A stretch of DNA of 64,000 nt, taken from NCBI RefSeq assembly GCF_018304765.1, contig NZ_CP072642.1, positions 1,951,819 to 2,015,818 of the forward strand, in the 5' to 3' direction. A model generated the notes under the pieces. That model ran no database searches. It had not been told where the DNA came from and worked only from the letters and a program-made list of their open reading frames with translations. Within the stretch, counting starts at the first letter, position 1; each line of letters starts with the position of its first letter. The translations under genes were made by a program, and so were the position numbers. The DNA comes from Chloracidobacterium sp. N. Its GTDB lineage: Bacteria > Acidobacteriota > Blastocatellia > Chloracidobacteriales > Chloracidobacteriaceae. Shown piece after piece: positions 25,712-34,606 of this stretch.

Positions 25712-26374
25712 ATGTCATCGGCTTCCGAACTTCCGCTCCCACTTTCACTGCCAGCAGACACGGTGGCCACAGGGTCATCGGAAACCGCCCGGCCGCTTTC
25801 CACGGCGGAAGGTGAGTTGCTGGATGGAATTCGCGCCGGCTCACACGCCGCGTTTGAAGTGCTGGTGACGGCGCACCAGAAGCCCCTTTACAACCTGCTC
25901 CTGCGGGTGCTGGGCAACCCCGATGACGCGGCCGATGTCCTGCAGGAAACCTTCCTCAGCGCCTATCGCGGCGCTGGCAGCTTTCGCGGAGACTGCGACA
26001 TCCGCACCTGGCTTTATCGGATTGCCATCCGCCGCGCTGCCAACCATCGCCGGTGGTGGCGGGCCCGGCGACAGACAGCCACGGTTTCGCTCGATGCCGA
26101 AACCGAAGCTTCGACGCCGTCACTGTCTGAAACCCTTGTTGCCCCCAATGCCGACCCGGAACAGCAGGCCCTGTGGCGGGAGCGTCAGGCGCAGGTGCTG
26201 GCGGCGTTGGCCCGGCTCAAGTTTGACTTCCGGGTGGCGGTGGTCATGCGGGACATCCGTGGCATGAGCTACGAAGACATTGCCGCAGCGTTGGAAATCT
26301 CCGTCGGCACGGTCAAATCACGCATCGCCCGGGGCCGCGCCATGCTCCGCGCGGCGCTCAACCTTCCAGCTTGA
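25712..26374 (+). CDS. ECF-family RNA polymerase sigma factor
   Basis: The 220-aa protein has sigma region 2 (DVLQETFLSAYRGAGSFRGDCDIRTWLYRIAIRRAANHRR) after a ~40-aa unstructured N-terminus. A polar linker (TVSLDAETEASTPSLSETL) joins it to region 4 (FRVAVVMRDIRGMSYEDIAAALEISVGTVKSRIARGRAMLRAAL). This is the ECF layout (regions 2 and 4 only). A putative ECF promoter lies upstream, suggesting autoregulation. The next gene encodes a membrane protein that is the likely anti-sigma factor. The stress or signal sensed is unknown. Confidence 0.93.
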   Translation: MSSASELPLPLSLPADTVATGSSETARPLSTAEGELLDGIRAGSHAAFEVLVTAHQKPLYNLLLRVLGNPDDAADVLQETFLSAYRGAGSFRGDCDIRTWLYRIAIRRAANHRRWWRARRQTATVSLDAETEASTPSLSETLVAPNADPEQQALWRERQAQVLAALARLKFDFRVAVVMRDIRGMSYEDIAAALEISVGTVKSRIARGRAMLRAALNLPA

Positions 26375-26391
26375 AGGAAAACGGCAAGCAC

Positions 26392-26997
26392 ATGACGAAC
26401 GATACACCCACCGATCTCGATACCCTTCTGTCTGCCTTGCCCGAAGTGACGCCCCCGGCGCGCCTTCACCGGCGCATGGTGACGGCGCTTGACCTGGAAG
26501 CCGCCCGCCGCCGGCAGCCGGGCATGTGGCCGCAGTGGCTGACCGAACACCCCAGGCTCGTCGGCTACGGACTGGGGCTGGCCGTGGCCACGTTTCTGTT
26601 CAGCAGCCTGTCCATCCGGGTCTGGCAGCCGCTCCACGACCTCATGGCTGAACCGGACTACGCCCTCGTGTATGTCCCCCACGACGCCAACCACCGCTTC
26701 ATTGGCGGCCTCACCCCAACCGCCACGCGCCCCTACCTCACCAGTGGCAAGGGATTTGACACTCTGCCGGTCCGTCTGGCCGGCCAACCGGAGGGCATGC
26801 TCGTCATTGCCGAAATCTCCCCTTCCGGCGAAGCCCGCTGCGTGGATGTCGTTGAACCCGAAGCCGATGCGTCACTGGTGGCGGCCGTCAATCAGGCCCT
26901 GCGCGGCATGACGTTCCGCCCGGCGACCCGGGCCGACGGCCGTCCGGTTGCCGCCCGCATTGCCTTCTACATGGAGCACATGGCTGTCCGGGGTTAG
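26392..26997 (+). CDS. Membrane anti-sigma candidate with TonB-C-like domain
   Basis: The 201-aa protein has a cytoplasmic N-terminal helix region (DLDTLLSALPEVTPPARLHRRMV). One transmembrane segment follows at about residues 60-80 (YGLGLAVATFLFSSLSI). The periplasmic C-terminal ~65 residues (EISPSGEARCVDVVEP, then NQALRGMTFRPATRADGRPVAARI) have the TonB C-terminal pattern. It lies 17 bp after the ECF sigma gene, so by position it is the likely anti-sigma factor, though no ZAS zinc motif (HxxxCxxC) is seen. A TTG start overlapping the sigma stop is also possible. Confidence 0.75.
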   Translation: MTNDTPTDLDTLLSALPEVTPPARLHRRMVTALDLEAARRRQPGMWPQWLTEHPRLVGYGLGLAVATFLFSSLSIRVWQPLHDLMAEPDYALVYVPHDANHRFIGGLTPTATRPYLTSGKGFDTLPVRLAGQPEGMLVIAEISPSGEARCVDVVEPEADASLVAAVNQALRGMTFRPATRADGRPVAARIAFYMEHMAVRG

Positions 26998-27000
26998 GAG

Positions 27001-27048
27001 TGGCGAGTGGTAGGGGCAGTTCCGGGAACTGCCCGTACTGGCGAGTGG
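27001..27048. repeat. Palindrome flanked by TGGCGAGTGG direct repeats
   Basis: GGGCAGTTC and GAACTGCCC (27014-27034) form a 9-bp hairpin with a 3-nt loop. It is flanked by exact 10-bp direct repeats TGGCGAGTGG at 27001-27010 and 27039-27048. The heptamer TGGCGAG belongs to the tandem repeat family at 45721-45790. It lies between convergent genes, so it may also act as a terminator. Confidence 0.75.
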
Positions 27049-27060
27049 GGCGGCTGACGC

Positions 27061-27513
27061 CTACGGCAGCGATGGGCGGACGCCTTCCACCCACACGTCG
27101 CCATCCTCAAAGTGTTCGTGCTTCCAGATGGGCACGGTAGCCTTGATGCGATCAATACCAAAACGGCAGGCGTCAAACGCCACGGCCCGGTGCGCAGCGG
27201 TCACCACCACCAGCACGCTCGTCTCCGAAACATGCAGTCGCCCGATGCGGTGGATGAGTGCCACACGGTCAATGTCAGGAAACTTGACATGCGCTTCCGC
27301 CGCCACCCAGCGCAGCATCTTCACCGCCATCGGGATGTAGGCTTCATAGTCAAGGTGGCGCGTCCGCCGTCCGTGCAGGTTGTCCCGCACAACGCCTTCA
27401 AACGTCACCACCGCGCCAGCACATTCGCGCACCAACTGCCGGACGACCGCCTGGGTTTCGATGGGTTCCGTCACAATTCCGACGAGATCGCCGCTGTCCA
27501 GATGTTCGATCAT
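27061..27513 (-). CDS. moaE: Molybdopterin synthase catalytic subunit MoaE
   Basis: MoaE transfers sulfur from the MoaD thiocarboxylate to precursor Z (cPMP), making molybdopterin. Family motifs are GAVVTFEGVVRDN, YEAYIPMAVKML, HRIGRLHVSE, VVVTAAHRAVAFDACRFGIDRIKATVPIWKHEHFEDG, with the lysine and Arg residues of the active site preserved. It is 150 aa with ATG at 27513 and a GGAGG site 12 nt upstream. The gene lies directly after moaD in the same run, as expected for a synthase pair. Confidence 0.95.
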   Translation of the reverse strand: MIEHLDSGDLVGIVTEPIETQAVVRQLVRECAGAVVTFEGVVRDNLHGRRTRHLDYEAYIPMAVKMLRWVAAEAHVKFPDIDRVALIHRIGRLHVSETSVLVVVTAAHRAVAFDACRFGIDRIKATVPIWKHEHFEDGDVWVEGVRPSLP

Positions 27514-27521
27514 CCCGGCTT

Positions 27522-27779
27522 TCAACCTCCGGCAATAGGTGGGAAAACGGCCACGTCATCCCCGGCGCGAATGGGAGTGTCGGGCCGCGCATACTCCTCA
27601 TTGACGGCGACGAGCAAACTGCCCTCAAACGGCGCAAGCTGCGGATACTGCCGGCAGACCGCAGCGAGGACTGCGGCGGCTGTCGTGGGTACGCGGACCT
27701 GTACCGACGCCGTAGGCTGACCAATCAGCGCCCGACACTGGCCAAACACGGCGATGTCAAGCCTTGTGGAGTCTGTCAT
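27522..27779 (-). CDS. moaD: Molybdopterin synthase sulfur-carrier subunit MoaD
   Basis: MoaD is a small ubiquitin-like protein whose C-terminal Gly-Gly is activated by MoeB and sulfurated. It is 85 aa, with beta-grasp-like strands (VQVRVPTTAAAVLAAVCRQYPQLAPFEGSLLVAVNEEYA) and the AGDDVAVFPPIAGG ending that carries the essential di-glycine. It overlaps rsmE by ATGA and is followed 8 bp later by the moaE ATG. Confidence 0.93.
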   Translation of the reverse strand: MTDSTRLDIAVFGQCRALIGQPTASVQVRVPTTAAAVLAAVCRQYPQLAPFEGSLLVAVNEEYARPDTPIRAGDDVAVFPPIAGG

Positions 27780-28522
27780 AGCGGCTGACCTGTGAAATCA
27801 CCGAAGGTTGCCTGAAGCAGGCCCACGGCCAGTATAGCAGCCGTTTCAGCCCGCAGGATGCGCGGCCCCAGCGTGACGCCATGCGCCCCCTGCGCTGCGG
27901 CCAGTTGGCGCTCGGCTTCGCTCCAGCCACCTTCCGGGCCCACCAGGGCCACAACCGTTGGCAGATGACCCGGAAACCGGCTGACGATAGCGGCCCAGCC
28001 ATTTCCCTGCCGTTCGGTGAAAAAGAATTTGACACCTCCCAACGAAAGCACCTCCGCAACCGGCTGCGGCGGCAGAACGGGCGTCAGGTAGCCCCGTCCG
28101 CACTGCTTTGTGGCTTCACGACTGATGCGTGACCAACGCTCAAGTTTTTCTGAAGCGCCACGAATCAAACCCGGTTCAACATGGCGCGTCACCAGCGGAA
28201 CAATACGGGTGACGCCAAGTTCAACCGCCTTTTGGATGACCCACTCAAACTTGTCCGCCTTGAGCAGCGCCACCCCCAAGGTCAGATCAAGCGGGGATTC
28301 GCCAAGCGTTGGTAGTGGCGCATCCAGCACCAGCCGTACGCCACGCTTTGAAGCCTCGGTCACTGTCGCCTGAAACACCTGCCCCTGCCCATCAAAGACC
28401 GTCACCACCTCGCCCACTCTGATGCGCAGAACATGGACGGCATGGTGCGCTTCATCCTCCGGCAACTGGACGGAAGTCGCCGTAAAGTTTTCTGACGGTG
28501 CATAGAAGCGATGTCCCGGCAC
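27776..28522 (-). CDS. rsmE: 16S rRNA (uracil1498-N3)-methyltransferase RsmE
   Basis: RsmE methylates U1498 of 16S rRNA with SAM. The N-terminal PUA-like part begins RFYAPSENFTATSVQLPEDEAHHAVHVLRIRVGE. The SPOUT knot carries ALLKADKFEWVIQKAVELGVTRIVPL, VGPEGGWSEAERQLAAAQGAHGVTLGPRILRAETA and the final helix. The length of 248 aa is normal. The start is GTG at 28522, 21 bp after the permease stop, and it overlaps moaD by ATGA. Unlinked functions share this run. Confidence 0.95.
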   Translation of the reverse strand: MPGHRFYAPSENFTATSVQLPEDEAHHAVHVLRIRVGEVVTVFDGQGQVFQATVTEASKRGVRLVLDAPLPTLGESPLDLTLGVALLKADKFEWVIQKAVELGVTRIVPLVTRHVEPGLIRGASEKLERWSRISREATKQCGRGYLTPVLPPQPVAEVLSLGGVKFFFTERQGNGWAAIVSRFPGHLPTVVALVGPEGGWSEAERQLAAAQGAHGVTLGPRILRAETAAILAVGLLQATFGDFTGQPL

Positions 28523-28543
28523 AGTCCAGCTCCACTGAAGACG

Positions 28544-29557
28544 CTAGGCGGCAACGTCACGCCGTCCGGCGAGAATGACGGCCAGCATGACCAATGCCTC
28601 GATGACGCCGGCCAACCCGGCCGACACCCCAACGGCCCGTTGCAAACCAGCAGCGCCGACTTCCAGCGCCCCAAAGGCCACAGCAGCCGGAATCACCCCC
28701 AGCGGATGCTGGCGGGCCAGCAGGGCCACAGCTACGGCCATGTAGCCATACCCCGGCGAAAACTGTTCATAGAGACGGTGACTGACGCCGAGCACTTCCA
28801 CCCCGCCGGCCAACCCGGCGCACCCGCCGCCCACAGCCAACGCCAGCCAGGTCATCCGGTGCAGCGCAATGCCTGCCGTCGCAGCGGCCACCGGGCTGCT
28901 TCCGGCCACCTGCAAGCGCAAGCCGGTTGGAGTGTAAAAAAGCCAGACATAACCGACCACGGCCAAAACCAGCGCCCACAGCGTACCGCTGTGCAGACGG
29001 GTCGGGGGCAACCAGCGCGTCAGCCACAGGGCTTCGGACACCAACTCTGTCTGCGGATACCCTTTCGAGGCTTCCTGGAGCGGCCCGTGAACCAACCAAC
29101 TCACCAGCCAGAAGGCGATGAAGTTGAGCATCAGCGTTGAAATGACTTCATTGACGCCGCGCGTGGTCTTGAGCCAGGCCGCCACGAGCGCCCACGCGCT
29201 TCCGGCCAGGATGGAGGCTGCCAGCACCAGTCCGACCGCCCACGGCGTTTCCAACCGCACGCCCAGAAACACTGCTGCCAACGCACCGAGCAACATCTGC
29301 CCCTCGGCACCAATGTTGAACTGCCCGCCCCGAAAGGACAGTGCGACCCCCAGCCCGCACAGAGCCAGCGGTGTGGCTTTGACCAGCGTATCGGCCACGG
29401 CAAACGGACTCCCGAACGCCGACTGGAACATCACCTGCAGGGCCGGCAACGGCGCGTAGCCGGCCACCCGCAGCACAAGCATCCCGGCGGCCAGAGCCGC
29501 CAGCAGCGCCAGAACCGTCCGCCCCACCGGATGCCACTTCTCAATCCCGGCGGCCAT
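28544..29557 (-). CDS. ABC transporter permease, BMP/nucleoside type
   Basis: This 337-aa integral membrane protein has about ten hydrophobic segments and the branched-chain-permease-like motif seen in YufP/NupP-type transporters (SFRGGQFNIGAEGQMLLGALAAVFLG, then GVNEVISTLMLNFIAFWL). It follows the ATPase, whose stop it overlaps by 17 bp. BMP-type transporters normally have two permeases; only one is present, so the second may lie elsewhere or the transporter may be a homodimer (inference). The start at 29557 (MAAGIEKWHP) is chosen because 29620 lies deep inside the ATPase gene. Confidence 0.9.
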   Translation of the reverse strand: MAAGIEKWHPVGRTVLALLAALAAGMLVLRVAGYAPLPALQVMFQSAFGSPFAVADTLVKATPLALCGLGVALSFRGGQFNIGAEGQMLLGALAAVFLGVRLETPWAVGLVLAASILAGSAWALVAAWLKTTRGVNEVISTLMLNFIAFWLVSWLVHGPLQEASKGYPQTELVSEALWLTRWLPPTRLHSGTLWALVLAVVGYVWLFYTPTGLRLQVAGSSPVAAATAGIALHRMTWLALAVGGGCAGLAGGVEVLGVSHRLYEQFSPGYGYMAVAVALLARQHPLGVIPAAVAFGALEVGAAGLQRAVGVSAGLAGVIEALVMLAVILAGRRDVAA

Positions 29558-31049
29558 AGCGTTCCCAAGTCGGACCGTCGCCGGCCATGAGCCGGCCCAG
29601 ATCAGCCGGTGGGATGTCAAATGTCAAAGAGGTTGACAACCGCCCTCGGTAAAGCACGGCAAACCGCTGACAGAGCGCCTGAATTTCATCGAGTTCGTTC
29701 GACATCAGAACCAGCCCCAGCCCCTGCCGGCAGGCCCCGCGCAGGGCCCGGTGAATCGTGGCCACCGAGGCCACGTCAACCCCCCAGGTGGGATTGACGG
29801 CCACCAGAACCCGTGGCTGCGGAGCCAGCTCCCGCGCCACAAGCAGCTTCTGCTGGTTGCCGCCGGAAAGTGCCCCCGCCGGAGCGTCGGCATGTGGGGT
29901 GCGGATGTCGAAGTCACGGATGAGCGTCCCGGCATACTGCCGCAGGGCGGCTCGGTCGAGCAGCACGCCCCACCGGCGCCAGTCCGGTGCGAGTTCGTCT
30001 CCCAGAATGACGTTTTCGGCCACCGACAGCTCAAGCGCCAGACCAGCCTGCCGCCGGTCAGGCGGGATGTACCGCAACCCGGCCGCCAGGCGCGCCCGGC
30101 GTCCGGCCGGTAGCGGACGACCATCCAGCCACAGGTTTCCCTGCATCGGGCGCAAACCTACCAGGGCTTCGGCAAGCTCGGTCTGCCCATTGCCATCCAC
30201 ACCCGCGATGCCGAAGATTTCGCCCTCCCGTACCTCGAACGAAATCCGGTGCAGGGCTGTCCGGCTGCCGTCAGCCGGTACGGTCAGGTTTTCGACGCGC
30301 AAGCGCACCGTTTCTGCCGGTGGCGCTGTGGCGCTATGACCCAGGGCGGCTGAAGCCAGGTGCTCGCCCACCATGGCGGCTGCCAGCACATCGGCTGTCA
30401 CCTGGGATGCCGGATATTCGGCCACTACCCGCCCCTGCCGCAGCACGGTGATGGTATCGCACAGCTCCAGCGCCTCACGGAGCTTGTGGGTAATGAAAAC
30501 GACGCCAGCGCCGGCCGCGCGCAACTCGCGCAGCAGGTCAAACAGCGTCTCCACTTCCGGCGGCGTCAGGACGGCCGTCGGTTCATCGAGCAGCAACAGT
30601 GTGGCCTGGCGATAGAGCGCCTTGAGAATTTCGACGCGCTGCCGCACGCCCACCGGCAGCCCGCCGACGGCGACATCAAGCACCTCCCACAGCCCCAGCC
30701 GTGCTGCCAACCGGTCCAGGCGCGGACGGTCCGGCGTCCGTTCACCGAGCAGGACGTTTTCACGCACCGTAAAGCTGTCAACCAGGTGGAAGTGCTGGTG
30801 CACCAGACCAATCCCGGCGGCAATCGCCAGCCGGGGCGAAGTCAGCCGGAGCGGACGGCCATCCCGCTCAATCCGCCCCCGGTCCGGCTGAACCGCCCCG
30901 AACAGGATGTTCAGAAGCGTGGATTTTCCAGCGCCGTTTTCGCCCAGAATGCCGTGAATCTGTCCTGGCCGGAGCGTCAGGGAAACCCCATCCAGCGCCG
31001 GCACGGTTCCGTACCGCTTGGAGATGTCGTGAAGCGCAAAGGCGGCCAA
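29541..31049 (-). CDS. ABC transporter ATPase, tandem-domain nucleoside/sugar type
   Basis: This 502-aa protein holds two ATPase domains in one chain. The first has Walker [10 protein letters not shown], an ABC signature-like PVGVRQRVEILKAL and Walker [12 protein letters not shown]. The second is more degenerate: the P-loop region reads GVDGNGQTELA, with [13 protein letters not shown] as signature. This matches the YufO/NupO class. The start is TTG at 31049 with an AAGGAG site 12 nt upstream. It lies 3 bp after the BMP stop and overlaps the permease. A second, larger paralogue is at 47734-49275. Confidence 0.93.
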   Translation of the reverse strand: MAAFALHDISKRYGTVPALDGVSLTLRPGQIHGILGENGAGKSTLLNILFGAVQPDRGRIERDGRPLRLTSPRLAIAAGIGLVHQHFHLVDSFTVRENVLLGERTPDRPRLDRLAARLGLWEVLDVAVGGLPVGVRQRVEILKALYRQATLLLLDEPTAVLTPPEVETLFDLLRELRAAGAGVVFITHKLREALELCDTITVLRQGRVVAEYPASQVTADVLAAAMVGEHLASAALGHSATAPPAETVRLRVENLTVPADGSRTALHRISFEVREGEIFGIAGVDGNGQTELAEALVGLRPMQGNLWLDGRPLPAGRRARLAAGLRYIPPDRRQAGLALELSVAENVILGDELAPDWRRWGVLLDRAALRQYAGTLIRDFDIRTPHADAPAGALSGGNQQKLLVARELAPQPRVLVAVNPTWGVDVASVATIHRALRGACRQGLGLVLMSNELDEIQALCQRFAVLYRGRLSTSLTFDIPPADLGRLMAGDGPTWERYGRRD

Positions 31050-31052
31050 CGG

Positions 31053-32114
31053 CTACGGCTGCTCCTTGAAAACGTCAATCTCGCCTTTCTGAATCGCCAG
31101 GGTCAGACCGTTGAGCCTGCCTTCAATCTCCTTTGGAATGAAGCCTTTCTTGATGGCAAAGCCAACGGCGTTGTCCCGAATGCCCAGATGGACGACTTCA
31201 CCCTTCTGTTCCTTTTGCAGGATGCGGCGGACGATTTCGGCCAGCCCCTGCGGATTGCTGGTTGGGCTTCCCACGATGTGCTCAGGGGCCAGATGGGACT
31301 GGTCTTTCTGCATCCCAAAGGCGCGGATGTTGCGCTCCTTGACGGCCTGAAAGACGCCGGCCGCGGCGGCATCGCAGTCGTGAATGAGAAAATCCGCCCC
31401 TTTGTCAATCATCGCCAACGCCTGCTGGCGCGCGGCGGCAGTATCCGTCCAGCTTCCGATGAAGGCGATCATCACGTCCATCTTTGGGTTGATGGCCCGC
31501 GCTCCATTGCGGAAGGCATAGAGGTTGCGCGCCGAAGCCGGAATGTTCTGTCCGCCGATGGCCCCGGCGCGGCCCGTTTTGGACATCATTGCGGCAATGG
31601 CTCCGGCCAGATAGGAAGCCTGTCCGGTGTCGAACACGACGCTCACGACGTTCGGCGCGGCTTTGTCGCCGGCCGTCACCACGAAGGTCGTCTGTGGGAA
31701 GTCTTTAGCCACAGCCAGAGCCTGATCGGTGAACTCGCCGCCGTGGCCGATCACCACGTCAAAGCCTTCCTGGGCAAAGGCCCGGAAGCCCTGCTCGCGG
31801 TCGGCTGGACTGTCATTGACCTGCTGCTGGCGCACTTCACAACCCAGCTCTTTCTCGATGATCTTGAGGGCGTCGTACCCAAAGGCATTCCACCCGTCAT
31901 CGCTGATGGGGCCGGGACTCAGAAGCGCCACACGCGGTTTCTTCTCACCGGAAGCCGTCGGCGCAGCCGGTTGGGATGCAGGAGTTGAAGCTGGTGTATC
32001 CGGCGCTTTGCCGCCACAAGCGGCACCCACGATGAGCCAGAGGAAACCGGCGACACCAAACAGCCAGGAACGTCGCCGATGGTGAAAAACAACGAAAGGG
32101 GTTGAGACACTCAC
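31053..32114 (-). CDS. BMP-family substrate-binding lipoprotein
   Basis: This is a 353-aa basic-membrane-protein family (PnrA-like) periplasmic binding protein. A signal sequence leads to a lipobox VGAAC at residues about 29-33, so it should be a lipoprotein. The body has VALLSPGPISDDGWNAFGYDALK, GHGGEFTDQALAVAKDFP, YLAGAIAAMMSKTGRAGAIGG and IGSWTDTAAARQQAL, typical of purine-nucleoside-binding BMP proteins. The start is GTG at 32114, overlapping the DedA stop by four bases. It is the first component of the ABC system that continues with ATPase and permease. Confidence 0.93.
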   Translation of the reverse strand: MSVSTPFVVFHHRRRSWLFGVAGFLWLIVGAACGGKAPDTPASTPASQPAAPTASGEKKPRVALLSPGPISDDGWNAFGYDALKIIEKELGCEVRQQQVNDSPADREQGFRAFAQEGFDVVIGHGGEFTDQALAVAKDFPQTTFVVTAGDKAAPNVVSVVFDTGQASYLAGAIAAMMSKTGRAGAIGGQNIPASARNLYAFRNGARAINPKMDVMIAFIGSWTDTAAARQQALAMIDKGADFLIHDCDAAAAGVFQAVKERNIRAFGMQKDQSHLAPEHIVGSPTSNPQGLAEIVRRILQKEQKGEVVHLGIRDNAVGFAIKKGFIPKEIEGRLNGLTLAIQKGEIDVFKEQP

Positions 32115-32818
32115 GGTACTCTTTCAGAAGAAGCCAGCGGGGTGGTCGTCGGGGGGGCTTCGGCTGCCGGGCGCGGTCTCCATCGCTCGCGCAGCACTTC
32201 AATGACAGCCGGCAGCACCGATACGACGATAATCCCCAGAATGACGAGTGAAAAGTTCTTCCTGACGAACGGGATGTTGCCAAAGGCATAGCCAGCGTAG
32301 GTCAGCGAGGCAATCCACAACACACCGCCGATGACGTTGTAGATGAGAAACCGCGGATAGTGCATGGCGCCAATGCCGGCGACGAAGGGGGCAAACGTCC
32401 GTACGATGGGGACGAAACGGGCGATGATGATGGTCTTCCCGCCGTATTTGGCATAGAAGCGCGCCGTACGGTCAAGATGCCGCCGGTCAAAAAGGCGTGA
32501 CGTGTCGCTGCGGAAAACGGCCGGCCCAACCCGTTTGCCAATCCAGTAGTTGACCGTATCCCCCAGCACGGCGGCGACACTCAGGGCCACCACCACGAGG
32601 TGAACATCGAGCACGCTGCCGGGTGTCGCGGCCAGGGCGCCGATGGCAAACAGTAACGAATCGCCGGGCAGAAAGGGCGTCACCACGAGGCCGGTTTCGC
32701 AGAAAATCACCAGAAACAACAGGACGTACAACCAACCGCCAAGCTGACCGCCCAGGGCGTTGAGGTGTTTGTCGAGGTGCAGGACGAGATCGAGGAGGTA
32801 TTTGAGCAGTTCCATCAT
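32111..32818 (-). CDS. DedA-family membrane protein
   Basis: DedA proteins are inner-membrane transporters, some of which flip lipid carriers such as undecaprenyl phosphate. This one is 235 aa with the family signature FLVIFCETGLVVTPFLPGDSLLF near the N-terminus, a GYTVNYWIGKRVG-like region (GDTVNYWIGKRVGPAVF), and FVPIVRTFAPFVAGIGAMHYPRF, which contains the conserved Arg. Four to six membrane segments are seen, and the C-terminus is polar. It overlaps the BMP gene by GTGA, although no functional link is known. Confidence 0.92.
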   Translation of the reverse strand: MMELLKYLLDLVLHLDKHLNALGGQLGGWLYVLLFLVIFCETGLVVTPFLPGDSLLFAIGALAATPGSVLDVHLVVVALSVAAVLGDTVNYWIGKRVGPAVFRSDTSRLFDRRHLDRTARFYAKYGGKTIIIARFVPIVRTFAPFVAGIGAMHYPRFLIYNVIGGVLWIASLTYAGYAFGNIPFVRKNFSLVILGIIVVSVLPAVIEVLRERWRPRPAAEAPPTTTPLASSERVP

Positions 32819-32836
32819 CGGGTCTGGTGCGCGGGT

Positions 32837-34606
32837 TCAGCGTTGCCGGTTCGGCGCAGTGGGCGTGGCAGTTGCCGGTTTGGTCTCGGCTTCGCCCGAC
32901 GGGGTAAGCGTTCCCTGGATGAAAACAGCCGGGACTTCTTTCATGTCCTTACCGTCGCCGGTCACGATCCGTTTAAGCGACGACTGGCGATATTCCGCAT
33001 CAGCAACCGTCAGGGTGTAGCGCCCTTCCTGCTGGGGTTCAAGCCGGTTGGGGACAAGGTAGATGGTGCGGCGTTCCGGGGGTGCGCCTTCCGGCTGACG
33101 GGGATACAGCTCAATCTCGGCCCGCAGTTCATAGAGCGTCTCGTTGGTGATGTTTTTGACGAGACCGGCAATCGTGACCATACGGACGACTTTTCCACCG
33201 GCTCCCTTCGGCGCGGAAGAATAGGCGTTGGCATACTGGCGCACTTCCACCTGCTTGACCGGAAGCGGCGGCGGAGGCGGCGACTCAAGCCCCAGGGCGC
33301 GTGGAATGGCGGCCACGCGCTCCGCCCAGGCCGGGGGCAGCAGCCAATGGCGCACGGTGGGGAAAAAGACGACAACCAACCCGCCCAGCACGACGGCATA
33401 CACCACCAGACTCACCCCAAGCCAGGCTGCCTCGCGCCGAATCCCGGTCGGGCGATCATCGGCCAGAAAGCGCGGTGGCGCAACTGAAGACGCGGACGGC
33501 GACCCGGCCGGTGGCAACGTCCCGGCCGGTGGTTGCGGGCGTACGGCCGGCACCTGCTGCACGGGCAGCGGTAGCGGCGGTGCAGGCGGTGCCACCGCCG
33601 GAGCAGAAGCATCAGGGCGGGGCTGGTCCGTGACGGCGGCATCCCTGGCTTCCCAGCTCAGGGCCAAAGTTTCCGCGGCCGTAATGACGGCCGTGGTCGC
33701 GGCCGAGGTCGCTGGCGTCACAGGTGCCGGCTTCGGGGGGGCTGCCGCGTCTGGCGTTGCCTTCGGTGCCGCTGCCGGTGGGCGCAGGGACTTCCGCTGG
33801 ACGGGAAGCCGCTCGGTCAAACCGGCACGCGGCGCAGGGGGCACGTTTTCCGGCTCAGACAGCGGCGGCGGGGGCGATGGAGGCAACGGACCTGTCGGGC
33901 GGCCGCCCAGTGGACCCGTTGTCTTCGGGGGAGCCGGAGGTGGCGCGGCTGACTGGGCGAGTTGCGCCCGGATGTCATCGGCAAGCAAACCCGGCGGGGT
34001 GGAGGAAGGTTCAGCGGTGGAAGCCCCGGCCACCGGTGCGGGCATCAGGGGCGTTGTGGCTGCGTCCGGGTCAGGCAGGGCCGCCGCTTCGGAGTGGAGG
34101 CCGACTTCAGGCGCTGGGGCCGGTGGGTGCACAGGCTGATCACTCGTGACCATGGGGCGGATTTCAACCGGGAGCACCGGCGCGGCGTGAGGCGCCGGCG
34201 AGGGCGTTGCCGGGGCAGACGGAGCGTTTTCTGATTCTGACCAGTAGGCGGCGATGTCTTCGGCCACGGCTCCCGACGGCGCTGACGCCGGGGTAGCGCG
34301 CAGGGCGGGTGGTGGTTCTGCCGGAGCGGTCGGGACAGGCGGAGCCGGCAGCGGGGCCTCCACGGACATTTCAGCAGCAAGCGCCGGGGCCGCCGCCGGG
34401 GGTGTCTCACCGGAGACCAATCCGAGCAGGCCGTCGTCGCCAACCTCCCGTTGGTCAGGAGTCGCCCGCAGGCTTTGCCAGGCCACCCACAACAGCACCA
34501 GGGCCAGCAGGACGAAAAACACCACCAGCGTCACGCCGGCAATAAACCACCACTCGGCGGCCGGCATGAGCAAACCGGGGCTAACAAGGGTTTTGAGTAC
34601 AAGCAT
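32837..34606 (-). CDS. Pro/Ala-rich membrane protein with C-terminal FxLYD-like domain
   Basis: The 589-aa protein has a transmembrane helix at residues 20-43, a very Pro/Ala-rich central tract (residues 55-370) and a second helix at about 398-415. The C-terminal extracytoplasmic ~160 residues contain VTIAGLVKNITNETLYELRAEIELYP, a pattern resembling FxLYD or similar beta domains. The tract probably spans or approaches the envelope as a disordered spacer, but with both ends anchored this orientation is inferred. It overlaps the upstream gene by one base (TGATG) and lies 18 bp before DedA. No specific function identified. Confidence 0.7.
   Translation of the reverse strand: MLVLKTLVSPGLLMPAAEWWFIAGVTLVVFFVLLALVLLWVAWQSLRATPDQREVGDDGLLGLVSGETPPAAAPALAAEMSVEAPLPAPPVPTAPAEPPPALRATPASAPSGAVAEDIAAYWSESENAPSAPATPSPAPHAAPVLPVEIRPMVTSDQPVHPPAPAPEVGLHSEAAALPDPDAATTPLMPAPVAGASTAEPSSTPPGLLADDIRAQLAQSAAPPPAPPKTTGPLGGRPTGPLPPSPPPPLSEPENVPPAPRAGLTERLPVQRKSLRPPAAAPKATPDAAAPPKPAPVTPATSAATTAVITAAETLALSWEARDAAVTDQPRPDASAPAVAPPAPPLPLPVQQVPAVRPQPPAGTLPPAGSPSASSVAPPRFLADDRPTGIRREAAWLGVSLVVYAVVLGGLVVVFFPTVRHWLLPPAWAERVAAIPRALGLESPPPPPLPVKQVEVRQYANAYSSAPKGAGGKVVRMVTIAGLVKNITNETLYELRAEIELYPRQPEGAPPERRTIYLVPNRLEPQQEGRYTLTVADAEYRQSSLKRIVTGDGKDMKEVPAVFIQGTLTPSGEAETKPATATPTAPNRQR

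Noticed and set aside
30360-31988. Long plus-strand open frame (542 codons)
   Set aside because: It is antisense to the ABC ATPase and BMP genes, which have intact family motifs.
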